NCBI GenBank assembly: GCA_027943335.1
Contig: BSBK01000520.1
Coordinates: forward strand, 981,001-1,045,000
Reading direction: 5' to 3'
Length of the DNA: 64,000 bases
Origin: Chamaecyparis obtusa
Taxonomy: Eukaryota; Streptophyta; Pinopsida; Cupressales; Cupressaceae
Shown piece by piece: positions 62,377-64,000 of the stretch (the stretch's first letter is position 1; the number at the start of each line of letters is the position of its first letter). Made by a program: the position numbers and the translations under genes. The notes beneath the pieces are model-generated. The model had not been told where the DNA came from, did not search any database, and saw only the letters and a list, made by a program, of their open reading frames with translations.

Positions 62377-63849
62377 ATGGCATCATCCAGCACTTCAGCG
62401 AAGAAAGGATCAGATATGTTAGTCCAAGGGGAATGGAAAGCACCAGATTTCAAGATCGTGCCCGCAATTGCAGCAGCCCTAGACCCGAACGGAGCTCAAT
62501 CTTAGATTCCTCCTAAGGTACTACTTATTAACGATATCCGCAATCATTTCAACTGTACAATTCATGAAATGGGAAACCTAGAACTAGATACTGTGCGTGA
62601 AGAACTGTGTGTGGATGGTATTCTGAAACCCGAGCACAAACATCTGGAAGATAAGGGATTAGTTCACATTGCACATTTGCCTCGAAACTTTTGAGATAAA
62701 TGGGTTAGATACATTCTCAGCCATATACATGATGGAAAGATTTGGCTTTAGCAACCCATAGAGATCACCAAGAAGATGATTCATCAAATCACCGGTCTTC
62801 CCATGTTGAACAAAGCTAAAACTACCAAAACCCTAGGTCGGTCGGAACTGGAAAAGAAAACCCTAGCCGAATGGGACGGTAGAGGCATGAAAGTTAGCAG
62901 CATTATCGATGCTGAACTAAAGTTGGGTACACACATTATTGCCCATAAAATATACAGTTCAAGTCGACAGAATAGTGTCTCCTATGAAGCTATTGACCTA
63001 GCATACAAAGTGGTCAAGAACAACTTATCATTTGATCTTGCAGATTTATTGTTAAAACAGTTTAACAAAAACATGGAAAGCATTCAAACTTCCAAAAACA
63101 ATCCATGTAAGTTTGGATCCCTACTAGTTTGTTTATTCTTCTATGTTCAAAAGTTCTTCCCTTCCAAAGGAAAAGTTGTATGGAGAAAAGATGTGCCAGC
63201 ACTTTATGAGATAAATGAATACATCTCAGAAATGGGTGAAAATTTTGAAAGTATAATGGACAGTTATTTTGAGTCTTTCAAAGAGAAAATGAATGACAGA
63301 TTCCGGATTCCACAGAAGTTGGTGGAAGATTACAAGGATGACATTTGTTTTATGGTGGATTGTGATAATGTATATATTCAAGCAGCTAAACCGAGGATTG
63401 TATATGTAAAACCTCTTCCTTATGAGGTAAATATTGATGAAACCAAGAATATAATTGAAGCTCTTCTTAATCAGCCTGTTAATCCCAAAGCTCCATATTT
63501 TGGAACATATGATGAAGCAAAGGTGAGAATTGAACTGAGCATAAAGCTTCCACAGGCGGTAAACAAAGGAAAGAAGAGGATAGCCAAAATGCAAATGCTA
63601 ACCGAGGACAAAGAAGATATCGATGAAGAAGAAAAGGAAAAGGATGAGAAAATAGAGGAACCAGAACTTGCAAAGAAGAAAGGAAAGGTTTTTATCACTA
63701 AGGAACCTAAGCCTCCCACTGCTGTATTTACAAGGAGAAGTGCAAGAGACAAGGCAGACAAGGCAGATAAAGATATAGTATTCAAAAGGCCTCCTCTAAA
63801 CTTTCAAGAGAGGATCAACTTTTTAGAGACGGATCAGGATCTGGAGTAA
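62377..63849 (+). pseudogene. Unknown second protein of the LTR element
   Basis: From ATG 62377 (MASSSTSAKKGSDMLVQGEW) one frame of 490 codons runs to 63849, with three stops: TAG 62503-62505, TGA 62692-62694 and TAG 62749-62751. The part after 62776 is open for 357 residues. It has a globular middle (LIVCLFFYVQKFFP-like hydrophobic helix, EINEYISEMGENFES) and a Lys/Glu-rich C-terminal tail. No enzyme motif is recognised. The sequence after 63849 continues in another frame (KYFKYETRSETEQKEIEDAV), so a frameshift truncates it. All three stops are one C-to-T step from CAG or CGA. It could be an extra ORF of a LARD-like element or a domesticated host fragment. Confidence 0.65.
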
Positions 63850-64000
63850 GTAACATAAAATATTTTAAATATGAAACCAGATCGGAAACAGAACAGAAGG
63901 AAATAGAAGATGCTGTTATTGAAAAGATGGGACAGTGGAAATACTCTCTTGATGAAATATCCCCACAGGTTCCAGCTGTCTTATTAAATCTAATAAAAAT

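Larger units (their letters stand above)
46695..64000 (+). mobile_element. CACTA-B: sibling of CACTA-A, right end outside the window
   Basis: It opens with CACTTGTACATTTTGCACC (one change from CACTA) and the same TTTTGACC/GGTCGAA-type subterminal repeats as CACTA-A. The order of cargo matches A: BURP, 88-bp repeats, CDC48 tail, hairpins, GRF, foldbacks, and the shared segment at 59289-59570. It differs by a PPR fragment near its left end, by the 3.4-kb LTR element, and by lacking CACTA-2. The visible part ends at 59658, where another LTR element begins, so the right terminus is not seen. Confidence 0.87.
59659..64000 (+). mobile_element. LTR retrotransposon, 5' part (element runs off the window)
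   Basis: The 5' LTR (59659-60697) and primer-binding site (60700-60711) are followed by a coiled-coil/zinc-knuckle frame, a second knuckle frame, and a further long frame. The 3' LTR and any pol genes lie beyond 64000. No protease, reverse transcriptase or integrase is seen in the 3.3 kb after the LTR, so the family could be a LARD-like non-autonomous element with extra genes. It is inserted in a TA tract of CACTA-B. Confidence 0.88.

Overview
The window is nuclear DNA of a seed plant with a large, transposon-filled genome. It is AT-rich, has spliceosomal introns with GT..AG borders, and contains plant-type genes and plant transposon families. A gymnosperm fits best (long intron, long conserved LTRs, sparse genes), but that is an inference; no species is identified. 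The only host locus I can recognise is a three-exon 2-oxoglutarate/Fe(II) dioxygenase at 5511-8082, broken by one in-frame stop codon. Almost everything from 8.85 kb to the end is mobile DNA, most of it decayed.

Layout. 1-5510: no recognisable gene, one repeat shared with the dioxygenase 3' flank, and an unexplained GC-rich island (5003-5180). 5511-8082: dioxygenase pseudogene. 8850-10111 plus 42044-about 46560: one L1-type LINE on the minus strand, split in two by a 31.9-kb CACTA (En/Spm-type) DNA transposon, 'CACTA-A', at 10112-42043. The split is flanked by a TGA target duplication, and the LINE reading frame closes exactly when the insert is removed. Inside CACTA-A sits a second CACTA element, 'CACTA-2', at 19116-37785 with target duplication AAG. 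It carries a broken but fully recognisable TNP2 transposase (30773-34993), a GRF zinc-finger gene (35481-35850), large satellite-like arrays (19.4-27.6 kb) and a solo LTR (27701-29009, TSD CAGTC). This makes a four-level nest.

46695-64000: a third element, 'CACTA-B', a sibling of CACTA-A in the same orientation. It is interrupted by a 3.4-kb gag-only LTR retrotransposon (48831-52210, TSD ATATC) and, within a TA microsatellite, by a larger LTR element (59659 to beyond the window). CACTA-A and CACTA-B share empty sites that confirm the CACTA-2 and 3.4-kb LTR insertions.

How the parts relate. CACTA-A and -B contain no visible TNP2 but carry host gene fragments: a BURP-domain end and the CDC48/p97 C-terminal exon in both, a tandem pair of internally rearranged CDC48 modules and a NOG1 GTPase fragment in A, and a PPR fragment in B. 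They therefore look like Pack-CACTA gene-capturing derivatives, with TNP2 of the CACTA-2 type as a possible source of transposase. All three CACTA elements keep a small two-exon GRF zinc-finger gene followed by long foldback repeats. This recurrent module is the most interesting candidate for an undescribed component of the transposon. Nonsense changes across the window are largely CGA to TGA, CAG to TAG and TGG to TAG/TGA, which fits long-term decay of methylated cytosines.
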